This document shows positions 47,181 through 58,626 of a stretch of DNA of 64,000 bases, one piece after another. Source of the stretch: Bradyrhizobium diazoefficiens (GTDB taxonomy: Bacteria; Pseudomonadota; Alphaproteobacteria; Rhizobiales; Xanthobacteraceae); assembly GCF_016599855.1 (NCBI RefSeq), contig NZ_CP067041.1, positions 5,022,001-5,086,000 on the forward strand, given 5' to 3'. Within the stretch, counting starts at the first letter, position 1. Every line of letters begins with the position of its first letter. The notes under the pieces were generated by a model. It had not been told where the DNA came from and ran no database searches. It worked only from the letters and a program-made list of their open reading frames with translations. The translations under genes and the position numbers were made by a program.

Positions 47181-47419
47181 CAGAGCAGTTCGACCCGATA
47201 GTTCTCGATCACGGTATTCGCCAGCAGCTTGTCGGCGGCGTCCTGCAGCGCGGCTTCGGCCTTGGCCTTGTCGGCGCCGGCGAGCTCGATGTCGAACACC
47301 TTTCCCTGACGCACGCTGGCGACGCCGTCGACGCCGAGCGACTTCAGCGCGCCTTCGATGGCCTTGCCCTGGGGATCGAGGATGCCCGTCTTCAGGGTAA
47401 CGGTAACACGTGCCTTCAC
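47180..47419 (-). CDS. purS: Phosphoribosylformylglycinamidine synthase subunit PurS
   Basis: A 79-residue Pur[21 protein letters not shown], then [15 protein letters not shown], is the family pattern. It bridges PurL and PurQ in the FGAM synthetase complex. It lies 12 bases after purC and overlaps purQ by one base, so purC-purS-purQ forms an operon. Confidence 0.96.
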   Translation of the reverse strand: MKARVTVTLKTGILDPQGKAIEGALKSLGVDGVASVRQGKVFDIELAGADKAKAEAALQDAADKLLANTVIENYRVELL

Positions 47420-47431
47420 GTCAAACCCTCT

Positions 47432-48199
47432 TCAGCTCTTCACCAGCACCGGACCGGTGCCCTGCGGACGCTCGTTCTCCATGAGGATGCCGAGACGCTT
47501 GGCAACTTCGGTATAGGCTTCCAGCAGCCCACCGAGGTCACGGCGGAAACGATCCTTGTCGAGCTTCTCGTTCGATTTGATATCCCACAGACGGCAGCTA
47601 TCGGGGGAGATCTCGTCGGCGACGATGATCCGCATCATCTCATTCTCGAATAGCCGGCCGCACTCCATCTTGAAGTCGACGAGGCGGATGCCGATGCCGA
47701 GGAAGAGGCCGGTGAGGAAGTCGTTGACGCGGATGGCGAGCGCCATAATGTCGTCGATCTCCTGCGGCGTCGCCCAGCCGAAGGCGGTGATGTGCTCTTC
47801 CGACACCATGGGATCGTTGAGCTGATCGTTCTTGTAGTAGAATTCGATGATCGAGCGGGGCAGCTGTGTGCCTTCCTCGATGCCGAGGCGCTGCGACAGC
47901 GAGCCGGCGGCGACATTCCGCACCACCACCTCGAGCGGCACGATCTCGACCTCGCGAATCAACTGCTCGCGCATGTTGAGGCGGCGGATGAAATGGGTCG
48001 GCACCCCGATGTCATTGAGGTGCTGAAACAGGTACTCCGAGATCCGGTTGTTGAGGACACCCTTGCCCTCGATCACCTGATGCTTCTTCGCATTGAACGC
48101 GGTGGCGTCATCCTTGAAGTGCTGGATCAGGGTACCGGGCTCCGGACCTTCATAGAGGACCTTTGCCTTGCCTTCATAAATACGACGCCGACGGCTCAT
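47432..48199 (-). CDS. purC: Phosphoribosylaminoimidazole-succinocarboxamide synthase
   Basis: A 255-residue SAICAR synthetase joining CAIR and aspartate with [23 protein letters not shown], the [19 protein letters not shown] segment, [18 protein letters not shown] and [15 protein letters not shown] identify it. The family start MSRRRR at 48199 is preferred; an in-frame ATG ten codons earlier is possible. First gene of the purC-purS-purQ operon. Confidence 0.96.
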   Translation of the reverse strand: MSRRRRIYEGKAKVLYEGPEPGTLIQHFKDDATAFNAKKHQVIEGKGVLNNRISEYLFQHLNDIGVPTHFIRRLNMREQLIREVEIVPLEVVVRNVAAGSLSQRLGIEEGTQLPRSIIEFYYKNDQLNDPMVSEEHITAFGWATPQEIDDIMALAIRVNDFLTGLFLGIGIRLVDFKMECGRLFENEMMRIIVADEISPDSCRLWDIKSNEKLDKDRFRRDLGGLLEAYTEVAKRLGILMENERPQGTGPVLVKS

Positions 48200-48229
48200 T
48201 GGGATGTACCGTGTTTTGTTGAAATCCAT

Positions 48230-48528
48230 GTATTTGGTGTGCTCCGGTTACCAGGTTACGACCCACAGCGGAGCTGCCGTGAACGGCCAGGAACCCATCT
48301 GAAACCCAAGGAAACCTGAGGAAACAGAACGGGAACCAGGCCTTTAGGCAACCTATCCGATTGGCTGTCCCAGCACAATCGATCCGGCCCATCCGACGCT
48401 GACTTATACCGCCTTGCCTGCGGCTTTACGGCTCGTTGTTTCGCCGATTCGTGCCCTCTATCTAGGCATGCACCTAGGCCCTCGCAACGAGGGCCGCCAC
48501 GTCCAGCCAGCAGGAAATTGGAACAGGC
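48230..48528. other. Gene-free divergent region between purC and the DUF1476 gene
   Basis: About 300 bases with no gene. It contains a run of GGAAAC-like repeats (48300-48345) and two short palindromes near the DUF1476 start: CTAGG/CCTAG at 48463-48478 and GGCCCTCG/CGAGGGCC at 48478-48496. It must hold the promoters for both flanking genes. Confidence 0.5.
48478..48496 (+). promoter_or_regulatory. Leader hairpin before the DUF1476 gene
   Basis: A perfect 8-bp stem GGCCCTCG / CGAGGGCC with a CAA loop, 33 bases before the start codon. No T-run follows, so it is more likely a leader structure than a terminator. Confidence 0.5.
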
Positions 48529-48852
48529 ATGAGCGAAATCAACAAGCGTGAGGAAGGCTTTGAGAAGAAGTTCGCCCTCGACGAGGAGCAGAAATTCAGG
48601 GCCGAAGCCCGCCGCAACCGGCTGCTGGGGCTGTGGGCGGCCGAAAAGCTCGGAATATCAGGCGATGCCGCCTCTGCCTACGCCAAGGAGGTGGTCGCGG
48701 CCGATTTCGAGGAAGCCGGCGATGGCGACGTCCTGCGCAAGATCATGACCGATTTCGCCGGCAAGAACGTCGCCGTCACCGAGCAGGCGATTCGCGGCAA
48801 GATGAACGAGCTGATCGCGGTCGCGGCCGCCGAGGTGAAGGCCGGGAAATAA
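48529..48852 (+). CDS. DUF1476 protein, ATPase zeta-subunit type inhibitor
   Basis: A 107-residue DUF1476 protein. EINKREEGFEKKFALDEEQK, ARRNRLLGLWAAEKLG and the helical rest match the family. In Paracoccus the family member is the zeta subunit, a natural inhibitor that blocks ATP hydrolysis by the F1Fo-ATP synthase through its N-terminal segment. The same role is inferred here. It is not near atp genes. Confidence 0.9.
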   Translation: MSEINKREEGFEKKFALDEEQKFRAEARRNRLLGLWAAEKLGISGDAASAYAKEVVAADFEEAGDGDVLRKIMTDFAGKNVAVTEQAIRGKMNELIAVAAAEVKAGK

Positions 48853-48886
48853 GAGATTGTCGCGACGGGGCACCGTGTCCAAACGT

Positions 48887-48965
48887 CGTCATTCCGGGGC
48901 AGTCCGCAGGACCGAACCCGGAATCTCGAGATTCCGGATCGTCGCTTACGCGCGCCCGGAACGAC
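48887..48965. repeat. REP-like palindrome, family A, copy 3
   Basis: Outer left arm CGTCATTCCGG with the degenerate partner CCCGGAACGAC; core GTCCGCAGGACCGAACCCGG as in the copy at 40975. It lies between the convergent DUF1476 and cyanase genes. Confidence 0.85.
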
Positions 48966-48991
48966 ATTGTCGCCGTTTCTCGGCGCCAATA

Positions 48992-49474
48992 TCACTCCTC
49001 CTTGAAGCCGTACTCCGGCACATTGCCGCTGGCGCCGTAATATTTGTACGGCAGGAACTTGCCGCTCATGGTGATCTTGACGCGGTCGCCCTTCGGGTTC
49101 GGCAGGCGCTCCATCACCATGTCGAAATCGATCGCCGACATGATGCCGTCGCCATACTCTTCCTCGATCAGCGCCTTCCACGCTGGGCCGTTGACCATCA
49201 CCAGTTCATAGAAGCGATAGATCAGGGGATCGGTCGGCGGCATCGGCATGCCGCGCATCGGCGTCTCGTTGAGCATCGCGGTCTCGGCCTTCGACAGGCC
49301 GAACAGTTCGGCGGCATTGGCCGCTTGCGGCTTCGTCAGTTTCATCTGGCCGAGGATCGCGCCTGTTATCAGCACCTCGGAATAGCCGCCGATCTTCTCG
49401 CAGATGTGTTTCCAGCTCCAGCCCTTCTCGCGTTTGATATCGAGCAGCTTCTCGGTGAGGTCTTCGCGTTTCAT
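48992..49474 (-). CDS. cynS: Cyanate hydratase (cyanase)
   Basis: A 160-residue cyanase converting cyanate and bicarbonate to ammonia and CO2. The helix-turn-helix-like N-terminal half (KREKGWSWKHICEKIGG) is followed by the catalytic domain with PLIYRFYELV (R87, E90) and GIMSAIDFDM (S113), which match the Arg96-Glu99-Ser122 triad of the E. coli enzyme with a nine-residue offset. It stands alone, without cynT, cynR or a cyanate transporter beside it. Confidence 0.96.
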   Translation of the reverse strand: MKREDLTEKLLDIKREKGWSWKHICEKIGGYSEVLITGAILGQMKLTKPQAANAAELFGLSKAETAMLNETPMRGMPMPPTDPLIYRFYELVMVNGPAWKALIEEEYGDGIMSAIDFDMVMERLPNPKGDRVKITMSGKFLPYKYYGASGNVPEYGFKEE

Positions 49475-49555
49475 GTCAGGATCTCCCTTGGTCAGGCCTA
49501 TGACAGGCCTGCCGTTTTGGGAGGCACGAAACGTGCCAATAAATGAGGCTTAGGG

Positions 49556-49708
49556 TTGGCCGCGGGCGCAATCGACAAACTCCTCGGCGATCTGCGCGCC
49601 ACACATCCCGGCTTGGTCTATACGCCGACAGGCGAGCCACAGGCGCTCCACAATGCCGACTCCACCCCGCGCCTGACAGTGCTCAGCGGCCCGCTCGCAG
49701 GAAGCTAA
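49556..49708 (+). pseudogene. Possible 3' gene remnant
   Basis: A short frame with very coding-like third-base GC: AAGAIDKLLGDLRATHPGLV, then YTPTGEPQALHNADSTPRL. It has no start with a ribosome site and a stop just before it, and it overlaps the end of the TPR gene by 26 bases. Likely the tail of a lost gene; no family recognised. Confidence 0.3.
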
Positions 49709-50925
49709 TCTCGACATCAGCAGCCTGCTTCTCGATAAACGTCTTCGGGCAATCGCCGGCGGCCTGCTCGAACAGCCTCAACGCCTCTTCCTTCAAGCCA
49801 CTCTGCAGTGCGCGCTCTGCAACATAGAAATTCGCTTCGCAGACCTGGGCCTTCTTCTTTGCCGGGTTGGTATCGTCCGCCGCGCCGAGCACCTGCTCCG
49901 GCGCCATCGTGCCGAGAAAGAGATTGACGATCGGCGCGAGCCATTTTGCCGCGTCCAGCTGCTTTACAGCCTCGCTCAACCGGCTCGGTTGGTCACTGCG
50001 TTTTGCAACGATTTCACGCCATACGACTGGATAGGCATCCTTTGGATTGAGCTGGATCGACTGATCGAGATCGGTCAGCGATTTTGTGAAAGAAGCGATC
50101 TGCCAATAAAGCCTCGCACGGTGAAAGTAGGCGCGCGCATCCTTGCCGTCGAGTTGCACGAGTTGATCGTAGTCTGCTATCGCGCGGCCGAAATCCCCCT
50201 TGGTTCTGTACGCGTTGCCACGATTCGATATGGCCTCCTTGTCCTTGGGATTAAGGCGGATTGCGTCATCAAAGTCTGCGATCGCGCGGTCAAGGTCCCC
50301 TTTCGCGGAGTAGGCCACGCCTCGGGCGCGGAGCACAGGACCATCTCCTGACGCGAGTACAATTGATTCACCAGCAACGGACGCGGAAATGGGCTCAGCG
50401 TCCTGACCTTGAGCCTGAGTCTGCCGATCACCGGAGGTTGGTTGATCCTGATGGGCCAGCAGGATCGCCTGGTTGAAATCGGCAATGGCGCGATCGTAGT
50501 CGCCTTTTCGGGCATAGGCGACGCCGCGGCAGCCGTAGACAGATCGGCTTCGCGGGTTCATCTCGATGACCCGGGCGTGGGAGATACGCAGAAGCCCTCG
50601 CGACTCGGGCGTTCGTATTATCCGGATAGTGCTCGATGATCTGGTCGTAGTCGGCGATCCCGCGGTCGATCTCGCCTTTCTGGCGGTAGAACATGGCACG
50701 GCGGAGGTGGGCCATGACGATGCCTTGCTGCATGGTCGGCGCCGTCTCGATCAGAGCGGTGCAGCCTGCGATGCGGTCATCGATGCTGAAATTTCCGACC
50801 GCGTTGCACTTGGCGGACGACGGCATTTCCGCGTGAGCGCTTGATATTTCGAGCAGGGCCGTCAGCGCCAACGCACTCACGCCTGCTGCCGCGCAAACGA
50901 GTGCGCGACCTGTCATTCCAAACAT
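49683..50925 (-). pseudogene. Frameshifted tetratricopeptide-repeat protein gene
   Basis: Two overlapping frames make one protein. The first (from ATG 50925) has a signal peptide (GRALVCAAAGVSALALTALL) and the first repeat (MFYRQKGEIDRGIADYDQII). The second, one frame away, continues from about 50600 with ARVIEMNPRSRSVYGCRGVA and several TPRs (ARGVAYSAKGDLDRAIADFD, NRGNAYRTKGDFGRAIADYD), ending at 49683. The shift lies near 50580-50610, where repeat register breaks. Together they would give about 413 residues. A sequencing error cannot be excluded. Confidence 0.75.
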
Positions 50926-51024
50926 GCAGTCCCCAACTCAATTCCCGGGGACTCACGTAGCAACCGGCGGCGCTTCTGCACAGCCCTTGGTTGCGGCGCT
51001 CGCGAACGGCGGCTCCGCCCGAAG

Positions 51025-52224
51025 CTATATCGATTGCTCGATCATCCCCGCAAGCCGCACCAGTTCCGCCTCCAGATCGCGCTCCACGTCCGCCGCCCGA
51101 ATTTCAATCACCCGATAGTCGCGCGCTTCCAACCACGCCCGCCGGGACGCGCGATCGGCAGCGATGGTGTCGCCTTCGCCCGGGTTGACCAGCTCGATCG
51201 CGATACGGTGCGGGAAGGAGACGAAGTCGGGGATATGCCGGCCGACCGGGGTCTGGCGCTTGAATTGTCCGGCGAAGCGGCGGTCGCGCGTCAGCGCCTG
51301 CCAGAGCAGGCGTTCGGCGTCGGTCGGGTTGCGGCGGAGCAGGCGCGCGAGGCCGCGCACGGTTGAGCCGCTGTCGGGCACGCCGCCGCCCTGCCCGTGC
51401 TCGGCGAGAAGTGCGCGCAGGCGCGTGGCCTGCTCGCCGTCGAGCACGCCGCCCTTGGCCGGGCCCTTGCGGCCTTCCGCGATCGCCATCACCACTCCAT
51501 GGAGGGTGTGCATGTCCTGCTTGGTCGGCTCCATGCGGGTGAAGATGTTGCGCAGGTTCACCAGCATGGTGTCGCGCTTCTCGGCCGGGCGCAGGAATTC
51601 GACCTTGTCGAGCTCGCGCACGAGATTGTCGAAGAAGGCCTGCATCTGGTGCTGCGAGGCGCGCTCGGAGCGCTCCGGCATCGCGTGCGGCAGCTCGCCT
51701 GATGTCGCGCGCTTGAACCATTCGTAGCCGACCAGCAGCACGGCCTGGGCGAGATTGAGCGAGGCAAAGCCCGGATTGACCGGGAAGGTGATGATGCGGT
51801 TCGAGAGCCCGACCTCCTCGTTGGTCAGCCCCCAGCGCTCGCGGCCGAACAGGATGCCGGCCTTGCCGCCGCCGGCGATGTGCCCGGAGATCTCGCTTGC
51901 CGCGGCTTCAGGCCCGACCACCGGCTTGGCCTGGTCATGCGGGCGGGCGGTGGTGGCGAACAGCAGGTCGAGGTCGGCAACCGCCTCAGCGACGGTATCG
52001 AACAATTCGACCTTTTCCAGAATGTGGTCTGCGCCGGCGGCGGCCCGCTGTGCGGCAATGTTGGGCCAGCCGTCGCGGGGGTTGATGATGCGCAAGGCGC
52101 CAAGCGCGAAATTCCCCATGGCGCGCGCGGCCATGCCGATGTTTTCACCTAACTGCGGCTCGACCAGGATCACGATGGGACCGTCGAGGGCGAGGCCCGC
52201 CTTGCTCTTGTCAGTCCCCGACAT
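51025..52224 (-). CDS. TrmJ-type tRNA methyltransferase fused to a DUF559 endonuclease-like domain
   Basis: A 399-residue fusion. Residues 1-255 are a SPOUT methyltransferase of the TrmJ family: PIVILVEPQLGENIGMAARA, LFGRERWGLTNEEVGL and VNPGFASLNLAQAVLLVGYE, the knot motifs that bind SAM; TrmJ makes 2'-O-methyl at tRNA position 32. Residues ~285-395 match DUF559 (Vsr-like fold): LLRRNPTDAERLLWQALTRD and FKRQTPVGRHIPDFVSFPHR. The usual E-x-D-G-x-Q-H is changed to IELVNPGEGD, so nuclease activity is doubtful. Typical TrmJ has about 250 residues. Start ATG 52224. Confidence 0.9.
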   Translation of the reverse strand: MSGTDKSKAGLALDGPIVILVEPQLGENIGMAARAMGNFALGALRIINPRDGWPNIAAQRAAAGADHILEKVELFDTVAEAVADLDLLFATTARPHDQAKPVVGPEAAASEISGHIAGGGKAGILFGRERWGLTNEEVGLSNRIITFPVNPGFASLNLAQAVLLVGYEWFKRATSGELPHAMPERSERASQHQMQAFFDNLVRELDKVEFLRPAEKRDTMLVNLRNIFTRMEPTKQDMHTLHGVVMAIAEGRKGPAKGGVLDGEQATRLRALLAEHGQGGGVPDSGSTVRGLARLLRRNPTDAERLLWQALTRDRRFAGQFKRQTPVGRHIPDFVSFPHRIAIELVNPGEGDTIAADRASRRAWLEARDYRVIEIRAADVERDLEAELVRLAGMIEQSI

Positions 52225-52561
52225 CTCGTTTCGCTTTCACACTGGTTCTCAAGGCCTTGGCAAGGCGCTCTTCAGGAATTGATTCAAAGCCGGTTCAGGG
52301 CCGGCTGCCCGTTCGCCTGTCGTTTGCCTGTCCTGACAAAATTCTCAAGGGAAATAACGGGTTGGATTCGACTTTTGAATCTCGCCCGAACCTTCAGGGC
52401 GGCCCCTGCCGGAAGGCGTTCCCCGCTCCCCATCCGCGGAAGCTGGATGAGCTAAAAGAGCATAATCCCTTGGCTTTCGCCCGCCGCGGTCCGGTGCTAA
52501 GAGGCGGCGGATATTCACGTTGGCGCGCCGCAAGCGCCGTTCCCAAGAGGCTTCCCCGATC
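52225..52561. other. Gene-free divergent region between the trmJ-type gene and icd
   Basis: About 340 bases with no convincing gene. It should carry promoters for both flanking genes; I found no unambiguous -35/-10 pair or operator. Confidence 0.5.
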
Positions 52562-53776
52562 ATGGCAAAAATCAAGGTATCCAATCCCGTCGTCGAGCTC
52601 GATGGCGACGAGATGACCCGGATCATCTGGCAGTACATCAAGGACAAGCTGATCAACCCGTTCCTGGATGTCGAGCTGCAGTATTTTGACCTGGGCATGG
52701 AGTACCGCGACCACACCAACGATCAGGTGACCATCGATGCCGCCGAGGCGATCAAGAAGGTCGGCGTCGGTGTCAAATGCGCCACCATCACCCCCGATGA
52801 AGCGCGGGTGAAGGAGTTCAACCTCAAGCAGATGTGGAAGTCGCCGAACGGCACCATCCGCAACATCCTCGGCGGCTGCATCTTCCGCGAGCCGATCATC
52901 TGCAAGAACGTGCCGCGCCTGGTTCCCGGCTGGACCAAGCCGATCATCATCGGCCGCCACGCCTATGGCGACCAGTACCGCGCCACCGATATCAAATTCC
53001 CGGGCAAGGGCACGCTGTCGATGAAGTTCGTCGGCGAGGACGGCACCGTGATCGAGAAGGAAGTGTTCAAGGCGCCGGGCGCCGGCGTCGCCATGGAGAT
53101 GTACAATCTCGACGACTCCATCATCGACTTCGCCCGCGCCTCCTTCAACTACGGCCTCTTGCGCGGTTATCCGGTCTATCTCTCGACCAAGAACACGATT
53201 CTGAAGGTCTATGACGGCCGCTTCAAGGATATCTTCCAGGAGATCTTCGACGCCGAGTTCAAGAAGGAGTTCGATGCCAAGGGCCTGACCTACGAGCACC
53301 GCCTGATCGACGACATGGTGGCCTCGGCGCTGAAATGGTCCGGCGGCTACGTCTGGGCCTGCAAGAACTACGACGGCGACGTGCAGTCCGACACGGTTGC
53401 ACAGGGCTACGGCTCGCTCGGCCTGATGACCTCGGTGCTGCTCACCCCCGACGGCAAGACGGTCGAGGCCGAAGCCGCCCACGGCACGGTGACCCGCCAC
53501 TACCGCGAGCACCAGAAGGGCAAGGAGACGTCGACCAACTCGATCGCCTCGATCTTCGCCTGGACGAGAGGCCTGTCGCACCGCGCCAAGCTCGACAACA
53601 ATGCCGAGCTCGCCAAATTCGCGAACACGCTGGAGAAGGTCTGCGTCGACACCGTCGAGGAAGGCTACATGACCAAGGACCTCGCGCTCCTGGTCGGCGC
53701 CGACCAGCGCTGGCTCTCTACCACCGGCTTCCTCGACAAGGTCGCCGACAACCTCGTCAAGGCGCTGGCAGCGTAA
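52562..53776 (+). CDS. icd: NADP-dependent isocitrate dehydrogenase (eukaryote-like type)
   Basis: A 404-residue TCA-cycle enzyme turning isocitrate to 2-oxoglutarate. [40 protein letters not shown] (substrate loop), [12 protein letters not shown] and [20 protein letters not shown] (metal Asp residues) are the type found in eukaryotes and Rhizobiales, not the E. coli type. The start follows the family N-terminus at 52562. It has its own terminator. Confidence 0.97.
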   Translation: MAKIKVSNPVVELDGDEMTRIIWQYIKDKLINPFLDVELQYFDLGMEYRDHTNDQVTIDAAEAIKKVGVGVKCATITPDEARVKEFNLKQMWKSPNGTIRNILGGCIFREPIICKNVPRLVPGWTKPIIIGRHAYGDQYRATDIKFPGKGTLSMKFVGEDGTVIEKEVFKAPGAGVAMEMYNLDDSIIDFARASFNYGLLRGYPVYLSTKNTILKVYDGRFKDIFQEIFDAEFKKEFDAKGLTYEHRLIDDMVASALKWSGGYVWACKNYDGDVQSDTVAQGYGSLGLMTSVLLTPDGKTVEAEAAHGTVTRHYREHQKGKETSTNSIASIFAWTRGLSHRAKLDNNAELAKFANTLEKVCVDTVEEGYMTKDLALLVGADQRWLSTTGFLDKVADNLVKALAA

Positions 53777-53819
53777 GCTGGCAACCGCAATTTCGCCCGA
53801 CTGGGCCAGCCATCATCGC

Positions 53820-53851
53820 GGGCCGCGTCTCAAGCGCGGCCCGTTCGTTTT
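53820..53851 (+). terminator. Terminator of icd
   Basis: GGGCCGCG / CGCGGCCC stem (8 bp) with a 7-base loop, then GTTCGTTTTA, 44 bases after the icd stop and before the convergent alaS stop. Confidence 0.8.
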
Positions 53852-53948
53852 ATGAGAGGCCTGCGCGGAGAGATACGACCATCTCGACCAAGTTTGCCGT
53901 CTCCTGCCTGCTGAAGGGCTGCCCGCTCGGCGGTCGGTGCCCTCGCGC

Positions 53949-56627
<2,679 letters not shown>

Positions 56628-56861
56628 GTTCATCCAATCGGGTGTGCTTGGACCCGGAATACGCCATCCAAACCTATCGATTTGGGCTGATATCTGCGGG
56701 CCAAAGCGCTTTTAGACAAGGCCAGCTTCGCTGTCCAGAAACTGTGCAGAGAGATCAGTGGGTTGCCGCAGGCGCGTCCTTCCCTTGCAATCCCGTTGAA
56801 AGGCGCTGATGCCGCGTTGACAGGCTTGGCCGCCCTGTGATCTGTACCCATCTGTATCGTA

Positions 56862-57038
56862 CGGCCACGTCGGGAGAGACCGGCACACTTGCCGGCGCCG
56901 AAGGAGCAACCGCCCCGGAAACTCTCAGGCAAAAGGACCGCGTGGCTTTGACGACATCTGGAAAGAGACGCCGACGGGTTTAGGCCCGGACAGCGTCCGC
57001 CGACGGGATAATACTCTCAGGCACAGCGACAGATGGGG
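56862..57038 (+). promoter_or_regulatory. Tandem glycine riboswitch
   Basis: Two successive glycine aptamers in the gcvT leader. The first (about 56862-56944) has CGGGAGAGACCGGC, GCGCCGAAGGAGCAACC and ACTCTCAGGCAAAAGGACCG. The second (about 56950-57038) has TCTGGAAAGAGACGCCG and ACTCTCAGGCACAGCGACAG, joined by the usual short linker. Glycine binding is expected to switch on the glycine cleavage operon so surplus glycine is broken down. A hairpin before the gene is the likely switching element. Confidence 0.93.
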
Positions 57039-57053
57039 CTTCGACTGGATCTA

Positions 57054-57071
57054 CCGGGGAATTGGCCCCGG
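57054..57071 (+). promoter_or_regulatory. Hairpin between glycine riboswitch and gcvT
   Basis: A perfect 6-bp stem CCGGGG / CCCCGG with a 6-base loop, 22 bases before the gcvT start. No T-run follows, so it may control ribosome access rather than termination. Probably the expression platform of the riboswitch. Confidence 0.45.
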
Positions 57072-57093
57072 GGAACCGCCGAGGGCCCCTGTA

Positions 57094-58242
57094 ATGCCAG
57101 TGCGCGACGACGAAAAGTCCCTGAAACGTACCCCCCTCTACGATCTTCACGCGTCGCTGGGCGGCAAGATGGTGCCGTTCGCGGGCTATGACATGCCCGT
57201 GCAGTACCCCGCCGGCGTCCTGAAAGAGCACCTCCAGACCCGCTCCTCCGCCGGCCTGTTCGACGTCTCCCATATGGGCCAGATCGCGCTTCGGCCGAAG
57301 TCCGGGAGGATCGAAGACGCCGCCCGCGCGCTGGAGCGGCTGGTGCCGCAGGATATCGTGGCGATTGCGCCGGGACGGCAGCGCTACGCCCAGCTCACCA
57401 ATGAGGATGGCGGCATTCTCGACGATCTGATGGTCGCCAATTTCGGCGATCACCTGTTCCTGGTCGTTAACGCTGCCTGCAAGGAAGCGGACGAGGCGCA
57501 TCTGCGCGCGAATCTCTCTGACGACTGCATCATCGATTCGCACGCCGATCGTACGCTGATCGCGCTGCAGGGCCCGAAGGCCGAAGCCACGCTGGCGAAA
57601 CTGTGTGCAGAGGCGCCAGGCATGAAGTTCATGGACGCCGGCCCGCATGAGGTTGCCGGGATTGCCTGCTTCGTCTCACGCTCCGGCTATACCGGCGAGG
57701 ACGGTTTTGAGATTTCGGTCCACGCTGCGGATGCAGAACGCCTAGCCAAAACGCTGCTGGACAATCCTGACGTGATGCCCATCGGCCTCGGCGCCCGCGA
57801 CAGCCTGCGGCTGGAAGCCGGGCTCTGCCTCTACGGCCACGACATCGACACGTCGACCACGCCCGTCGAAGCCGCGCTGGAATGGTCAGTGCAGAAGAGC
57901 CGCCGCACTGGCGGCGCCCGCGCCGGCGGCTTTCCCGGCGCCGAAAAGATTCTCGCTCACTTCGCTCACGGCGCATCTCGCCGCCGCGTCGGCCTGCGCG
58001 CCGAAGGCCGCGCGCCGGTGCGCGAGGGCGCGCTGCTGTTTGCCGATAGCGCAGGCGGCGAGCCGATCGGGAAAGTCACCTCGGGCGGCTTCGGCCCGAG
58101 CCTGAATGCACCGGTCGCGATGGGCTACGTGCCGACGAGCCTGAGCGCACTCGAGACAAAGCTCTTCGCCGAAGTGCGGGGGCAATTTCTGCCGCTCACC
58201 GTCGCCGCCATGCCCTTCGTGAAAAATACCTACAAACGCTGA
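57094..58242 (+). CDS. gcvT: Aminomethyltransferase, glycine cleavage system T protein
   Basis: A 382-residue T protein that transfers the methylene from aminomethyl-lipoyl-H protein to tetrahydrofolate, releasing ammonia. [32 protein letters not shown], the catalytic/folate region [20 protein letters not shown] and [19 protein letters not shown] are typical. First gene of gcvT-gcvH-gcvP under the tandem glycine riboswitch; gcvH starts ten bases after its stop. Confidence 0.97.
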   Translation: MPVRDDEKSLKRTPLYDLHASLGGKMVPFAGYDMPVQYPAGVLKEHLQTRSSAGLFDVSHMGQIALRPKSGRIEDAARALERLVPQDIVAIAPGRQRYAQLTNEDGGILDDLMVANFGDHLFLVVNAACKEADEAHLRANLSDDCIIDSHADRTLIALQGPKAEATLAKLCAEAPGMKFMDAGPHEVAGIACFVSRSGYTGEDGFEISVHAADAERLAKTLLDNPDVMPIGLGARDSLRLEAGLCLYGHDIDTSTTPVEAALEWSVQKSRRTGGARAGGFPGAEKILAHFAHGASRRRVGLRAEGRAPVREGALLFADSAGGEPIGKVTSGGFGPSLNAPVAMGYVPTSLSALETKLFAEVRGQFLPLTVAAMPFVKNTYKR

Positions 58243-58252
58243 GGACAAGACA

Positions 58253-58621
58253 ATGATCACGACGCTGTACACCTCCGACCATGAATGGCTCGCCATCGAC
58301 GGCGATGTCGCCACCGTCGGCATCACCGACTACGCGCAATCGCAGCTTGGCGACGTCGTGTTCGTCGAACTGCCCAAGCTCGGCCGCACCCTGAAGAAGG
58401 CGGAAGCCGCTGCCGTCGTGGAATCGGTGAAGGCCGCCTCCGACGTCTACGCGCCCATCTCCGGTGAAGTGCTCGCGACCAACCCCGACCTCGCCGCCGA
58501 GCCGGCGCTGGTGAATTCCGATGCGCAAGGCAAGGCGTGGTTCTTCAAGATCAAGATTGCCGATAAGAGCGAGCTCGGCGGCCTCATGGATGAAGCCGCC
58601 TACAAGGCACATACGGCTTAA
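58253..58621 (+). CDS. gcvH: Glycine cleavage system H protein
   Basis: A 122-residue lipoyl carrier. [35 protein letters not shown] and the lipoylated lysine in [20 protein letters not shown] are visible, with ENPxLxNxxPy-like [20 protein letters not shown] at the end. It shuttles intermediates between P, T and L proteins. gcvP follows after five bases. Confidence 0.97.
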   Translation: MITTLYTSDHEWLAIDGDVATVGITDYAQSQLGDVVFVELPKLGRTLKKAEAAAVVESVKAASDVYAPISGEVLATNPDLAAEPALVNSDAQGKAWFFKIKIADKSELGGLMDEAAYKAHTA

Positions 58622-58626
58622 AGACG

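Noticed and set aside
56817..56845. TTGACA upstream of the glycine riboswitch as its promoter
   Set aside because: The -35 is perfect but no acceptable -10 element lies 16-18 bases after it (ATCTGT is the best), so I did not call it.
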